The position numbers and the translations under genes were made by a program. A DNA stretch of 64,000 nt, from positions 378,501 through 442,500 of the forward strand of contig JAFMOC010000422.1 of the NCBI GenBank assembly GCA_019802505.1. Reading direction: 5' to 3'. Below are positions 1 through 11,197 of this stretch, piece after piece. Under the pieces are notes generated by a model, which saw only the letters and a program-made list of their open reading frames with translations, was not told the origin of the DNA and ran no database searches. This DNA comes from Corydoras sp. C115. Lineage: Eukaryota; Chordata; Actinopteri; Siluriformes; Callichthyidae. The number at the start of each line of letters is the position of its first letter. Position 1 is the first letter of the stretch.

Positions 1-279
1 AGTCGCCGTCCTCCATGTGTTCCACTGTGCTGAAAAAGGAAGCGATAAAGAAGGTTAATGTAGCGCACGGCGTTAATGCGCTTTCAAAACAGAGATTAAA
101 GATGACGTTATTATTAATTTATTACTTATTTATAATTTATCATGGCTCCTGTCGTGGTTGATGTTAAAGCAGTAAAACAAAATGGAGTGTGTTAACGCGG
201 GTAACACCACCACCCTGATCAGCTCGTAGATCATCTCAGCCGTGTCGTTCTGTCAGAACGCGCCATTTGGACTCTACAG
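1..279. other. intron sequence, no feature recognised
   Basis: This is non-repetitive, AT-rich sequence lying upstream of the first exon. The AG at about 278-279 is the last AG before the long AG-free tract that follows. No exon of the upstream part of the gene was recognised here. Confidence 0.5.
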
Positions 280-1025
280 TTAATCTGTTTATCTTTATTT
301 CTCTCTGGTTCTCTTCATTTCTCGTCGTTTCTCTTTGTTTCTCTTTGCTTCTCTCTGTTTCTCGTCGTTTCTTTTCGTTTCTCTCTGGTTCTCATTGTTT
401 CTCTCTGGTTCTCATTGTTTCTCTCTGGTTCTCATTGTTACTCTTTGTTTCTCTTCGTTTCTCCCTGTTTCTCTTCGTTTCTCTCTGGTTCTCATTGTTT
501 CTCTCTATTTTACTTTGTTTCTCTCTGGTTCACTTTTTGTTTCTCTCTGGTTTTCATTGTTACTCTGTTTTTCCCTGTTACTCCTTGTTTCTCCCTGTTT
601 CTCTCTGGTTCTCATTGTTTCTCTCTGGTTTTCATTGTTTCTCTCTGGTTTTCATTGTTTCTCTCTGGTTCTCATTGTTTCTCTCTGGTTCTCATTGTTT
701 CTCTCTGGTTTTCATTGTTACTTTTTGTTTCTCCCTGTTTCTCTTCGTTTCTCTCTGGTTCTCATTGTTTCTCTATGGTTTTCTTTGTTACTCCATGTTT
801 CTCCCTATTTCTGTCTGGTTTTCTTTGTTTCTCTCTGGTTCTCATTGTTTCTCTCTTGTTTTCTTTGTTTCTCTCTGGTTCTCATTGTTTCTCTCTGGTT
901 CTCATTGTTTCTCTCTGGTTTTCATTGTTACTCTTTGTTTCTCCCTGTTTCTCTTCATCACTCTTCGTTTCTCTCTGGTTCTCATTGTTTCTCTCTGGTT
1001 CTCATTGTTTCTCTCTGGTTCTCAG
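280..1025 (+). repeat. pyrimidine-rich 20-bp minisatellite ending in the splice acceptor
   Basis: Imperfect tandem copies of a 20-bp unit, CTCTCTGGTTCTCATTGTTT, fill about 745 bp. I found no AG dinucleotide between about 280 and 1023; the first one, at 1024-1025, is the acceptor of the diaph3 exon. The final unit reads TTCTCAG where the others read TTCTCAT. Long open frames run through the array only because it lacks stop codons. Confidence 0.9.
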
Positions 1026-1159
1026 GGTGGACTGAAGAGCAGCAGCCATCAGATCTCTCCATCCGAATTCCTCAGTGAGTTAAAAAGCGGAGCCTCTGAT
1101 GAGCGACTGTTCACCTGCTTGGATTCCCTTCGAGTCTCGCTGACCAGCAACCCAGTCAG
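1026..1159 (+). CDS. diaph3: diaph3 coding exon, end of GTPase-binding region (residues 1-45 of the window product)
   Basis: Diaphanous-related formins nucleate and elongate unbranched actin filaments. Their N-terminal GBD binds active Rho GTPases and helps hold the protein inactive. The exon reads in phase 0 and includes QISPSEFLSELKSGASDER and LRVSLTSNPV. This resembles the DIAPH3 paralogue closely, while DIAPH1 and DIAPH2 differ more here (compared from memory). The acceptor is TTCTCAG at 1019-1025. The donor is CAG/GTACGA at 1159/1160. The last two bases, AG, join C of the next exon to encode Ser, giving NPV-SW as in the family. The start of the exon is set by the only nearby AG, so it depends on the repeat-derived acceptor. 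The next exon is 37.9 kb away. Confidence 0.93.
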
Positions 1160-1271
1160 GTACGACACACACACACACACACTGACGATCCCACACAAAC
1201 TGTTCAATGTATTATACCGGATCAATTATCCGATCAGTTTACACCGCCTGGCCAAATAAAAGGTCAGACAC

Positions 1272-1700
1272 TGAAATATTAGTTTGGATCGCCCCGGCAG
1301 AGGTTTGACGAGCTTCCACAATGTCACAACATTTATTTATTTTCAGTTGCCTTTATTTATCCCTAAGATCTTGTATTGATGATGGATGTATTGAGTTATG
1401 GACCCACAGCACAAAGTCTCAGTGGGGTTCAGGTCTGGATTCCGTGGTGGACGATCCATGTTGTGAGAATGATGTCTCGTTCCCTGAACCTCTGTCTCAC
1501 AATTTAAGCTTTGATGAATTCTGACATCGTCTTGGAACCTGTCTGTACCATCTGAGAAGAACAAATCCATTGATGGGGTACATCCCGGTGGTTCAGTAGA
1601 TTCAGGTCAGCTGACCTCGTCCTTTAGACGTTGCTGGCTGACTGATCAACCCCCGGATCAGGGGTACATCCAGACGCCGACAGTCTTTTTGGCCACTCGG
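1272..1700 (-). mobile_element. Tc1/mariner transposase relic
   Basis: Read on the minus strand, the region gives a decayed Tc1-like transposase. FQDDVRIH corresponds to the catalytic Asp segment (family form QDDNARIH), followed by PPRNPDLNPTETL (family form PPQSPDLNPIENL). The DNA continues to the typical AATAAATGTTGTGACATTG 3' part at about 1317-1335. A residue missing after QDD, stops and frameshifts show that it is dead. The exact ends cannot be seen. Confidence 0.8.
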
Positions 1701-2130
1701 TGTCATGACGGCGTCGCAGTGGTGGGACGGCGACATGCTGAGATGTATTGTTCTGCGTTGCAGACGGTGGTGGTGTTGTTGTTGTTGTTGTTTTCCTCGT
1801 CTCATTATCGTTTGGTGCTGATCGTAGCGCCGCTCCCCTGCTGTTTGCCAACATTTCGAGAAAAGGAATCACAAGGTGTCGTGATTAATTCCGATCTAAT
1901 TAAAGCTAAACGATTGCAACCCACCTTAACCGAACACTCGGTTTGTAAACGCAAACAGAGAGGTGGGCGGCTTTGGGCTCCGGAGGCAGAATAAAGATAA
2001 TCTGCAATAAAAAAAGCTCATTAGTTTCTGTACGGTTCTTATGGTCTCATGTTCTTTAACTGCAGCTTTTGTCTTGTGTTTCTTTTCATGTTTTGTCCCC
2101 ATTGTCATCTTCCTTTTGTCTTATAAGTAA

Positions 2131-2900
2131 TGGTGTGTGTGTGTCTGTGGGTTTGTGTCTGTGGATGTGTCTGTTTGTGTGTCTATGGATGTGTCTGTTT
2201 GTGTGTCTGTGGATGTGTCTGTGTGTCTGTTTGTGTGGGTGTGTCTGTGGGTGTGTGTCTGTGGGTGTGTGTGTGTGTGTGTGTCTGTGTGAGGGTGTCT
2301 GTGTTTTTGTGTCTGTGTGAGGGTGTGTGTCTGTGGATGTGTCTATTTGTGTGTCTATTTGTGTGTCTGTGGATGTGTCTGTGTGTGTGTCTGTTTGTGT
2401 GTCTGTATGTCTGTGTGTCTGTTTGTGTGGGTGTGTCTGTGTGTCTGTGTGAGGGTGTCTGTGTTTTTGTGTTTGTGTGAGGGTGTGTGTCTGTGGATGT
2501 GTCTATTTGTGTGTCTGTGTTTCTGTGGGTGGGTGTCTGTGGATGTGTGTCTGTTTGTGTGTCTGTGTGAGGGTGTCTGTGTTTTTGTGTCTGTGTGAGG
2601 GTGTGTATCTGTGGATGTGTCTATTTGTGTGTCTGTGTGTCTGTGGGTGGGTGTCTGTGGATGTGTGTCTGTTTGTGTGTCTGTGTGAGGGTTATGTGTC
2701 TGTGGGTGTGTGTCTGTGTGTGGTTGTGTGTCTGTTTGTGGGTGTGTGTGTTTTTGTTTGTATCTGTTTGTGGGTGTGTGTGTTTTTGTTTTTTTTTTGT
2801 GTGTGTTTTTGTGTGTGTTTTTGTGTCTGTGTGTGGGTCTGTGTCTGTGTGAGGGTGTTTGTCTGTGTCTGTGGGTGTGTGTCTGTGTGTGTTTGTGAGG
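2131..2900 (+). repeat. GT-rich minisatellite
   Basis: About 770 bp of TGTGTCTGTGGATGTGTCTG variants. Longer blocks, such as the one around GAGGGTGTCTGTGTTTTTGT, recur at about 110-bp spacing, so there is higher-order structure. The apparent Cys/Val-rich open frames are by-products. Confidence 0.9.
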
Positions 2901-2997
2901 GCGTCACAGTGACTTGGCGGTTAGCGTGCCCGCCTTTCATTACTGGTGATCAGCATGAGGTTCGATCCCGATCACGGCTTCCGTGTTCTCCGTGTTC
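2901..2997 (+). mobile_element. divergent SINE head fragment
   Basis: GTGACTTGGCGGTTAGCGTG followed by GGTTCGATCCCG resembles the A and B boxes of a tRNA-derived SINE head. It belongs to a different subfamily from the abundant one and is cut by the next SINE. Confidence 0.5.
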
Positions 2998-3000
2998 TCA

Positions 3001-3274
3001 GGAGAACGTCTCAGGCGCTGGGCAGATACACCCAGTACAGGACGCCAATCTATCACTGTGCACACACTCGCTCACACAGACACACTCTATATGGGGCAAT
3101 CTGGAGAACTCAATTGACTTGATCCATGTTTTTGGACTGTGGAAGGAAACCGGAGAACCCGGAGGAAACCCACGCGGACACGGGGAGAACATGGAAACTC
3201 CACCCAGATGGGGATTCGAAGCTGGAATCCCTAGCGCTGAGAGGAGAACATGCTAACCACTAAGCCAGCCGTTC
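3001..3274 (-). mobile_element. V-SINE copy
   Basis: Reverse copy missing its 3' tail; it starts at GGAGAACGTCTC. The core (CCATGTTTTTGGACTGTGG) and head (CTAACCACTAAGCC) are complete. Confidence 0.85.
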
Positions 3275-3760
3275 TTTTGATTAATCCACGTTATTTCCAT
3301 CCTGTCTGCTGATTAAAGTCTATAGAGTCCTCAGACCCCGCCCAAACTCCCCCCAGTGGTTGTAATCCATCTCCCAACAAAGTAAAGACGTTCTCGCTGC
3401 TGAGATCTTTCTGTATTTCGATCGGGTTCTCGCGCTCGGTGCGAATGCTCTGCCGTTGCTGCACTTTGGGTTAAAGGGGGACAGGCAGCGTTTAAAGCCT
3501 CTTTTTTAAAGAAGTTCAGGGTTTTAGAAGGTTCTCATTTGTGTGATGGATTAAGCCGCGTTGCTCGTCCACAGTTCTGGAGTTCAGTGTTATTGTGTTA
3601 CTTCATCATTTCTCATAGCGGACCGTACGGAACCGTAACACACACACAGCACGAGAACGTGAAGAGGCCTCTCATTTGCCTTATTAATGACATCCCATAA
3701 TCCCTGCACTGAGCGCAAACGAGTCCTTAATTAATAAACTGACGATTTATCTTCTTAATC
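3275..3760. other. unique intron sequence
   Basis: No repeat or exon was recognised. Base composition is mixed, with no long open frame. Confidence 0.4.
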
Positions 3761-3761
3761 T

Positions 3762-3955
3762 GGGAGGCACGGGGGTTTAGTGGTTTAGCATGTTCTCCTC
3801 TCAGCGCTGGGGATTCCCGTTTCGAATCCCAATCTGGTGGAGTTTCCATGTTCTCCCCATGTCTGCGTGGGTTTCCTCCGGGTTCTCCGCTTTCCTCCCA
3901 CAGTCCAAAAACATGGATCAAGTCAATTGAGTTCTCCAAATTTGCCCCATATTGC
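3762..3955 (+). mobile_element. V-SINE copy, 5' half
   Basis: Head and core are present. It is cut after CCAAATTTGCCCCATATT by a foldback-element fragment. Confidence 0.85.
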
Positions 3956-3956
3956 C

Positions 3957-4030
3957 GTCAGAACCCCAATAGTAGCACTACAGAGCAGGTATTATGTGGT
4001 TGGGGCATTGTTCCTATCCCAGCACCGTCA
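3957..4030 (-). mobile_element. foldback-type element fragment
   Basis: GTCAGAACCCCAATAGTAGC and ACAGAGCAGGTATTATGTGG match, in reverse, the unit of the arrays at 47.9-48.8 kb and 55.2-55.6 kb. Confidence 0.6.
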
Positions 4031-4039
4031 CTGAGGTGT

Positions 4040-4140
4040 TTAGAGGCAGTCAAAGGCTTGTGGTTGAGGAACCAGCCTTGCGACCTGAAGGTCCCTGGTT
4101 CGATTCCAGGGCCCATCACGTACCATGGCTGAAGTGTCCT
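4040..4140 (+). mobile_element. tRNA-SINE head, other family
   Basis: GGTTGAGGAACCAGCC and GGTTCGATTCCAGGGCCC look like A and B boxes of a second tRNA-derived SINE. A C-run follows at 4148-4166. Confidence 0.45.
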
Positions 4141-4166
4141 TTACTAACCCCCCCCCCCCCCCCCCC

Positions 4167-4345
4167 TCACTGCATCAGTGTCTGTGTGAGTGAGTGAGTG
4201 TGTGCCCAGCGATGGATTGGCGCCCTGTCCTGGGTCTATCTGCCCGGCGCCCAAAGCGTTCTCCCCTAGATGGGCATGGGAACCCCCCCCCCCTCCGTGA
4301 CCCTAATATAGGATAAAGCGGGAGATAATGGATGGATGGAAATAG
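4167..4345 (+). mobile_element. V-SINE copy, 3' part
   Basis: It begins at GTGTCTGTGTGAGTGAG and runs to GATAATGGATGGATGG. Confidence 0.8.
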
Positions 4346-4469
4346 ATCCCTTTATTGCGACCCTTTATTATTTCCTGTGATTTATTCACCATAATGCACG
4401 CCCTCTAAGGCCTCGATGCATGTTTCCTGATGCACTGTGCACTTACTGTATTCATGCAACATGTTCTCA

Positions 4470-4604
4470 TGATCTGAGTGGAGTTTCCTGTGTTGGCGTG
4501 GGTTTTCTCTGGGTTCTCCGTTGTCCTCTCACAGTCCAAACACATGGATCTGAGGTAAATTGGCTGCTCTGAATTGGCCCTACATAGTGTCTCCGTGTGA
4601 GTGA
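4470..4604 (+). mobile_element. old, divergent V-SINE, target of a hAT insertion
   Basis: The core GTGGGTTTTCTCTGGGTTCT is recognisable but mutated. The element is interrupted at CCCTAGTA (4605-4612) by the hAT element and resumes at 5072 with AATGGATGGATG. Confidence 0.65.
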
Positions 4605-4612
4605 CCCTAGTA

Positions 4613-5071
4613 CAGTGCTTCTCAAATAGTGCGGTGGCTGGGGGGGGGGCGCATAACAAGATATCACAGAGCAATTGATATTAAGTGTACTGAACCAAAC
4701 CCTCAAGATACAACATGGAGAAATATTAAACAGAGACGAGGAGAGAAAGACGGAGATAACGAGAGCAACAAAAGTCAAGCGAAAACTAAAACGAGGAAAC
4801 AATGTCGAAGCTTATGTAGCGCTTGGCTTCACTGTAACTCAGTGATTCTCAATTATTTTCTGTTAAGCCCCCCCTAGGAAGAAGAAAACTTCCTAGGGGG
4901 GCGCCCAAAGCGTTCTCCCCTGGATGGGCATGGGGAACCCCACCGCGACCCTAATAGAGGATAAAGCGGGAGATAATGAATGAATGAATCATACTACAGT
5001 GGTCGTAGTGGGGGGGGTGAGGTGAGTGTGCGTGTGGGGGGGGCTTAACAGAAAATAATTGCGAATCACTG
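4613..5071. mobile_element. hAT-like non-autonomous element with 8-bp target duplication
   Basis: The left end is CAGTGCTTCTCAAAT and the right end is AATTGCGAATCACTG, which are imperfect inverted repeats. CCCTAGTA flanks both sides (4605-4612 and 5072-5079), the 8-bp duplication expected of hAT. An internal inverted copy of the right end (CAGTGATTCTCAATTATTTT, from about 4841) makes a foldback arm. A V-SINE tail lies between the arms. No transposase is present. Confidence 0.8.
4895..4990 (+). mobile_element. V-SINE 3' tail inside the hAT element
   Basis: It runs from GGCGCCCAAAGCGTTCTCCC to AATGAATGAATGA, nested between the two foldback arms. Confidence 0.75.
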
Positions 5072-5105
5072 CCCTAGTATAATACTAAGCAAGAGAAAAT
5101 GGATG

Positions 5106-5665
5106 GATGTAGTAGAAGGTGTGAATGGCATGGAGACAGGACGGAGATAAAGACCGCTGCTGCATGACGGTCTCTACAGAAGAAGGTGGCACCAATGGCG
5201 AGATTAATAGGTGAGCGGGGAAGCATGGACGCATGGCGAGAACCTTCCTGCCCGCTGATGGCGGCTCATTTCGGAGCCGGCACTCGGAGCCGGCGTGTGC
5301 ACGGCCGATGAGAGGAGAGCTAATGGAAATCATGATTTTTCATAAATCACGCCAATAAAGAAATAATGAAACGATAAACAGTTTAAAGATGATGGAATAT
5401 CAAGCCAACTGCAGCCAAAGCCTTCTTATTAGTAAAGTCCATCCAATTACGTTTGAGCTTCAGAACACATGCAGCACTCTGATCCTGGACTTTAAACTTT
5501 GAGGTTCTAACCGTAACGTTCTGCTGTATTGTGACGACATTTCCTGCAAACTCCTCGTCACTTCTTGTTTTTCCTTTTTTATTATTTATTAGATTTTTTT
5601 GGAAACTCACAGGTTAAATCATCACAGGTTACTTACTGACCTTAAGACTTAGGGTTCTTAATGAA
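5106..5665. other. unique intron sequence
   Basis: The stretch includes the AT-rich, low-repeat segment ATCATGATTTTTCATAAATC at about 5328-5347. No exon was seen. Confidence 0.4.
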
Positions 5666-5666
5666 T

Positions 5667-5972
5667 GGGTGGCACGGTGGTTTAGTGGTTGGCATGTTCT
5701 CCTCTCAGCTCTAGGGATTCCCGGTTCGAATCCCCATCTGGGTGAGTTTCCATGTTCTCCCCGTGTCCGTGTGGGTTTCCTCCAGGTTCTCCGGTTTCTT
5801 CCCACAGTCCAAAAACATGGATCAAGATCAATTGAATTCTCCAAATTGTCCCATATAGAGTGTGGGTGTATCTGCCCAGCGGCCGAAACGTTATCCCCTG
5901 GAGGGGCATGGGGGAACCCCCCTTCCCCCGCGACCCTAATATAGGATAAAGCGGAAGATAATGGATGACTGA
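5667..5972 (+). mobile_element. V-SINE copy, internal deletion
   Basis: First of three head-to-tail copies. It lacks the CTGTGTGAGTGAG to CCTGTCCTG part. Confidence 0.85.
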
Positions 5973-5986
5973 ATCATCCCAGCAGA

Positions 5987-6334
5987 GCGGCATGCTGGCT
6001 TAGTGGTTAGCATGTTCTCCTCTCAGCTCTACGGATTCCCGGTTCAATTCCCCATCTGGGTGGAGTTTCCATGTTCTCCCCGTGTCCTCGTGGGTTTCCT
6101 CCGGGTTCTCCGGTTTCCTCCCACAGTCCAAAAACATGGATCAAATCAATTGAGTTCTCCAAATTGCCCCATATAGAGTGTGTCTGTGTGAGTGAGTGTG
6201 TGCCCAGTGATAGATTGGCGTCCATTCCTGGGTGTATCTGCCCAGCGCCCGAAATGTTCTCCCCTGGATGGGCATGGGGAACCCCCCCGCGACCCTAATA
6301 GAGGATAAAGCGGGAGATAATGAATGAATGAATC
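5987..6334 (+). mobile_element. V-SINE copy, full length
   Basis: Second of three copies. It is followed by the spacer GAATCATCCCAACAG, which also follows the other two with slight change. The trio therefore likely arose by tandem duplication rather than three insertions. Confidence 0.9.
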
Positions 6335-6345
6335 ATCCCAACAGG

Positions 6346-6692
6346 TCGGCACGGTGGCTTAGTGGTTAGCATGTTCTCCTCTCAGCTCTAGGGATTCCCG
6401 GTTCGAATCCCCATCTGGGTGGAGTTTCCATGTTCTCCCCGTGTCCTCGTGGGTTTCCTCCGGGTTCTCCGGTTTCCTCCCACAGTCCAAAAACATGGAT
6501 CAAATCAATTGACTTCTCCAAATTGCCCCATTTAGAGTGTGTCTGTGTGAGTGAGTGTGTGTCCAGTGATAGATTGACGCCCTGTCCTGGTTGTATCTTC
6601 CCATCGCCCGAAACATTCTCCACTGGATGGGCATGGGGGAACCTCCCCGCGACCCTAATAGAGGATAAAGCAGAAGATGATGGATGAATGAA
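6346..6692 (+). mobile_element. V-SINE copy, full length
   Basis: Third of three head-to-tail copies, ending in GATGAATGAATC and then the shared spacer. Confidence 0.9.
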
Positions 6693-6699
6693 TCATCCC

Positions 6700-7700
6700 A
6701 GCAACTTTTGGAACCTCCATCAGCGCGGGGCGCTGAAAACCGACGTGCGCACCAATTTTTCTTATTTATTTATTTTTTATTATTGTTTTTTTTTTTTAAT
6801 ATTAGCACCCGAGCGAGGTTGCCCTTCGTACAGCTCTATGCTTTATGCAGCTGCTTCGTTACGGCAGAGAGAAAAGCTCACACCTTTTAATGTTTAACTG
6901 GCGTCTGAGGCTTCACAAAGCGCCCCGACCGGCATTGACACGAGCCGGCAAATGTGTGGAATGCTTTCCTACAAGGCCTTTCTATTATAGCGAAGCCTTC
7001 ATCTTTAAAACATCTTGCGTGGTGGTGTATTGAGCAGCCTTTATAGCCCGCCGCTTACTTTTCATCCAGTCCGGCACTAAAACCAAACCGCATTCGTTTA
7101 GTTTCTCAGATGAATAGGACCCCTGCCCTTCGAGCAGTCTGGTTTTTTTTTATTTTTTTTTTATATTTCTCCCCCCCCCCACACCCCCCCATCCCGGTTT
7201 AATGGCGAATCGGTGTTCCTGGACTCGGTTCCACTGAGTGACACATGCATTATAAACTCTAATCTTACCCATGTCCCAGTTTTGAGTCGGCGGCGGCTGT
7301 GACAGCAAATATATAGCATCTCATCAGTGTGTTTAACTGCCTGCTGTCAGAGGTGATGATTTGTTCCATCTGATGGTAAATTTTGTTATCAGACGAGAAA
7401 CGCATCATAATGTCGGTGGAATCGTAAATTCGTGAGGTGGGGGACGGGGGGACGGTTTGGGTCGGCAATGTGTTTTACACAGAGGAACGCAGACGCGTGT
7501 TGTCAACGGTCAATCTCGCAAAGGTAGCGGACTGGAAATGAGCAGAGCTGCATATTTTATCGAGGATGCTCTGCGCCATCGTTCCACCGGCTCACTGTAA
7601 AGAAAACTAGTGTCTTCACCTTTAATAGAGCGCAGTGGATACTTATAAAGGGTTAATAATACATTTATAATACTTATGAATGTGTTTTCTCATCTGCCTC
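6700..7700. other. unique intron sequence
   Basis: One kilobase with short T-runs (6785-6799, 7142-7164) and C-runs (7171-7190). No interspersed repeat or exon was recognised. Confidence 0.4.
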
Positions 7701-7705
7701 ATTAT

Positions 7706-8110
7706 CCATCCATCCATTATCTTCCACTTTATCCTCTATTAGGATTGCGGGCGGGGGGACCCAGGGGGGGCACACACACACACTCTATATGGGGTTCCAT
7801 CCATCCATGCTCCCATCCCAGGGGGAGGGGAACGTTTCGGGCGTTGGGCAGATACACCCAGGACAGGGTGCCAATCCATCGCTGGACACACACTCACTCA
7901 CTCACACAGACACACCCTATATGGGGCAATTTGGAGAACTCAATTGACTTGATCCATGTTTTTGGACTGTGGGAGGAAACCGGAGAACCCGGAGGAAACT
8001 CCACGTGGACACGGGGAGAACATGGAAACTCCACCCAGATGGAGATTCGAACCGGGAATCCCTAGAGCTGAGAGGAAAACATGCCAACCACTAAGCCACC
8101 GTGCCGCCCC
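7706..8110 (-). mobile_element. V-SINE copy with local insertions
   Basis: Reverse copy. The tail region is rearranged: CACTCTATATGGGG occurs twice, suggesting slippage or a second truncated copy at 7770-7800. Confidence 0.85.
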
Positions 8111-8159
8111 ACCTCATTATCTTCTAACAAAAACTTTTGACTGGTACTGTACCTCTACC

Positions 8160-8509
8160 GGCGGCACGGTGGCTTAGTGTTGAACATGTTCTCCTCTCAG
8201 CGCTAGGGATTCCCGGTATGGATCCCAATCGGGGTGGAGTTTCCATGTTCTCCCCGTGTCCACGTGGGTTTCCTCCGGGTTCTCCGGTTTCCTCCCACAG
8301 TCCAAAAACATGGATCAAGGTCAATTGATTCCCCAAATTGCCCCATATAGAGTGTGTCTGTGTGAGTGAGTGTGTGCCCAGCGATAGATTGGCGCCCTGT
8401 CCTGGGTGTATCTGCCCAGCTCCCGAAACGTTCTCTCCTGGATGGACATGGAGAACCCCCCCTCCCCACAACCCTTATAAAGGATAAAGCAGAAGATAAT
8501 GGTTGGATG
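8160..8509 (+). mobile_element. V-SINE copy, full length
   Basis: The head begins GCGGCACGGTGGC. The tail ends GATAATGGTTGGATG. Confidence 0.9.
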
Positions 8510-8800
8510 TACCTCTACCGTACCCCACTAAGCGGTTCTGTACAGCTTCGTTCTGCCTCCCTGGTTGTGATTGGTTGGTTATTGACCGTGTTGTACGTAA
8601 CGAGCGCTGAGCCGGGCGGATAGTTAGCGACGTGTTCCGTGTTCCGTGTTCCGTGTCCCGTCCCGTGTCCCGCTGGATTATAAATGAGATCAGATCGCTC
8701 ACCGAGGCGAACACAAACAACATGGAGTCTTCATGACGTGTTTGATTGACTGCTTTCTAAACCTTCATGTCTGAGCCACGCTCACTCGAGTCTGTTGAGT

Positions 8801-8855
<55 letters not shown>

Positions 8856-8861
8856 GGGGGG
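8801..8861 (+). repeat. (GT)n microsatellite with G-run
   Basis: About 52 bp of pure GT followed by nine G. Confidence 0.95.
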
Positions 8862-9076
8862 TTCTTTAGTGATGCGTTTTTGGGGCTCAGGGAGGGTGGA
8901 GTGCTGTTGAAATGCGATATCTGTCTCCTTGTCATTTGACTGAGGCATTAAGGGTGTAATCCTCTTCACTGTGTCTCATTGATATTCACAGATCATTCAT
9001 CTAGAACCCGGAACAAAGAGAACTAATCCGCTTCCTCACTGTTACATTATCACAGGTTACTCACTGGCTTTAAGAC

Positions 9077-9129
9077 GTGTGTGTGTGTGTGTGTGTGGAT
9101 GTGGGTGTGTGTGTGTGTGTGTGTGTGTA
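9077..9129 (+). repeat. (GT)n microsatellite
   Basis: Interrupted GT repeat just before the large minisatellite. Confidence 0.95.
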
Positions 9130-9167
9130 GTGTTTAAGTTCATCCTAAATGCAGTAAGATCTCAAAT

Positions 9168-10400
9168 CGTGATGGAACAGCAAAGGGCCTTCCCCAAACT
9201 GTTTTCAGGGCCCCTGCATAATGCATGTGACCATGGGCCCTCGAGCCCTTGGGTTGCCCTGTCATGGCAGATCATGGACCCTTGAGCTTTAGGGTCCCTG
9301 CATAATGACTGGGACCATGATGGAACAGCAAAGGGCCTTCCCCAAACTGTTTCCAGGGCCCCTGCATAATGCATGTGACCATTGGCCCTCGAGCCCTTGG
9401 GTTGCCCCGTCATGGCAGACCGTGAACCTCGAGCCCTAGGGTTGCCCTTTCATGGCAGACCATGGACCCTCAAGCCTTATGGTCCCTGCATAATGATTGT
9501 GACCATGATGGAACAGCAAAGGGCCCTCCCCAAACTGTTTCCAGGGCCCAGGGTTGCCGTCCCTGCATAATAACTGTGACCATGGGACCGTGATGGAACA
9601 GCAAAGGGCCTTCCCCAAACTGTTTCCAGAGCCCCTGCATAATGACTGTGACCATGGGCCCTCGAGCCCTTGGGTTGCCCTGTCATGGCAGACCATGGAC
9701 CCTTGAGCTTTAGGATCCCTGCATAATGCCTGGGACCATGATGGAACAGCAAGGGGCCTTCCCCAAACTGTTTCCAGGGCCCCTGCATAATGCATGTGAC
9801 CATGGGCCCTTGAACCCTTGGGTTGCCATGTCATGGCAGACCGTGAACCTCGAGCCCTAGGGTTGCCCTTTCATGGCAGACCGTGGACCCTCAAGCCTTA
9901 GGGTCCCTGCATAATGATTGTGACCATGGAACCATGATGGAACAGCAAAGGGCCCTCCCCAAACTGTTTCCAGGGCCCAGGGTTGCCGTCCCTGCATAAT
10001 AACTGTGACCATGGGACCATGATGGAACAGCAAATGGCCTTCCCCAAACTGTTTCTAGGGCCCCTGCATAATGCATGTGACCATGGGCCCTCGAACCCTA
10101 GGGTTGCCATGTCATGGCAGACTGTGAACCTCGAGCCCTTGGGTTGCCCTGTCATGGCAGACCGTGGACCCTCAAGCCTTAGGGTCCCTGCATAATGATT
10201 GTGACCATGGGACCATGATGGAACAGCAAAGGGCCCTCCCCAAACTGTTTCCAGGGCCCCTGCATAAAGCATGAGACCATGGGCCCTCAAACCCTAGGGT
10301 TGCCATGTCATGGCAGACTGTGAACCTCGAGCCTTAGGGTTACCCCATCATGGCAGACCGTGGACCCTTGAGCTTTAGTGTCCCTGCATAATGGTTGTGC
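9168..10400. repeat. complex minisatellite with higher-order units
   Basis: Repeated blocks include GATGGAACAGCAAAGGGCC, CCCCAAACTGTTTCCAGGGC, CCCTGCATAATG and TTGCCCTGTCATGGCAGACC. They are arranged in several mixed orders of roughly 130-320 bp. The mixed order points to unequal exchange among units. There is no protein-coding signal. Confidence 0.9.
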
Positions 10401-10530
10401 CTATGGGCCCTTGAGCTCCAGGGTTGCCATGTCCTGGCAGACTGGGAGCCCTTGAGCTCCAGGGTTGCAGTGTCCTGGCAGACTGGGGGCCCTTGAGCTC
10501 CAGGGTTGCAGTGTCCTGGCAGACCTTTCG
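10400..10530. repeat. edge of the minisatellite, simpler 46-47-bp unit
   Basis: Three copies of CCCTTGAGCTCCAGGGTTGC followed by GTCCTGGCAGACTGG. This looks like a degenerate edge of the 9.2-10.4 kb array. Confidence 0.8.
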
Positions 10531-11195
10531 TCCTTGACTTTCAGAGGTCCTTTGTAGACTCCATGTCTCCGTTTGTGATGTTTGATGTCTCTCTGTCTTG
10601 GTGACTCCACCCCCTCATATGGACCTCACTGGATGTCACTGGATGTCACTGGACCTCGCTCTGGATGTGGCCCCCAGGACCTAACGTGATCAGATCAGTT
10701 CTGTAATCTGAGGTCGTGATGGATCTGGACCTTTAATATCAGACACGACTCTCACCTTAGAACAGGGAAGAACGCTGCATGTGTGACGTCTCCAAAATTT
10801 GCACTCCGTCTCCAGATGAGTCATCGTCTCCGAAAGTCCAGCTCTGTCCGCGGCGGGCAGTCGGGGGGCGCCGTCTAAGTGACTCTTCCTGTGGCTGCGC
10901 AGAGCTGGGAGCCTGTCACTCCCTATAGTGCTCACGGTCATTGCAGTTTTTCCCCGGGAGACCATCTGCCCATGTTCTGCCCTCTGGAGGTTCTAGACCC
11001 AGAACACTGCCTTTCATGCCCCATCAAACTAACGTTCTCTTTCACCCCACTACTCATTTTCATTCGTTCCCACACGCCGACCGTCTCCAGAGAGAAGGTT
11101 GGGGTTGGATGAGAGCGAGAGGAAACACAAATAAATGCTTTTAGGTTTTCTGTCTAAAGCTCGGGATTCTTTTTAATGGATTAAAAAATAAGTTT
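10531..11195. other. unique intron sequence
   Basis: It contains a short triple repeat, CACTGGATGT, at about 10625-10650. Otherwise there is nothing recognised. Confidence 0.4.
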
Positions 11196-11197
11196 TT

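Noticed and set aside
267..1259. 330-codon open frame covering the pyrimidine array and the first exon
   Set aside because: Only 1026-1159 matches a known protein. The array is stop-free by composition, and the frame runs past a good donor into intron.
5667..6692. tRNA genes suggested by A- and B-box-like motifs
   Set aside because: The motifs are SINE heads followed by the V-SINE core and tail; no proper acceptor stem is present.
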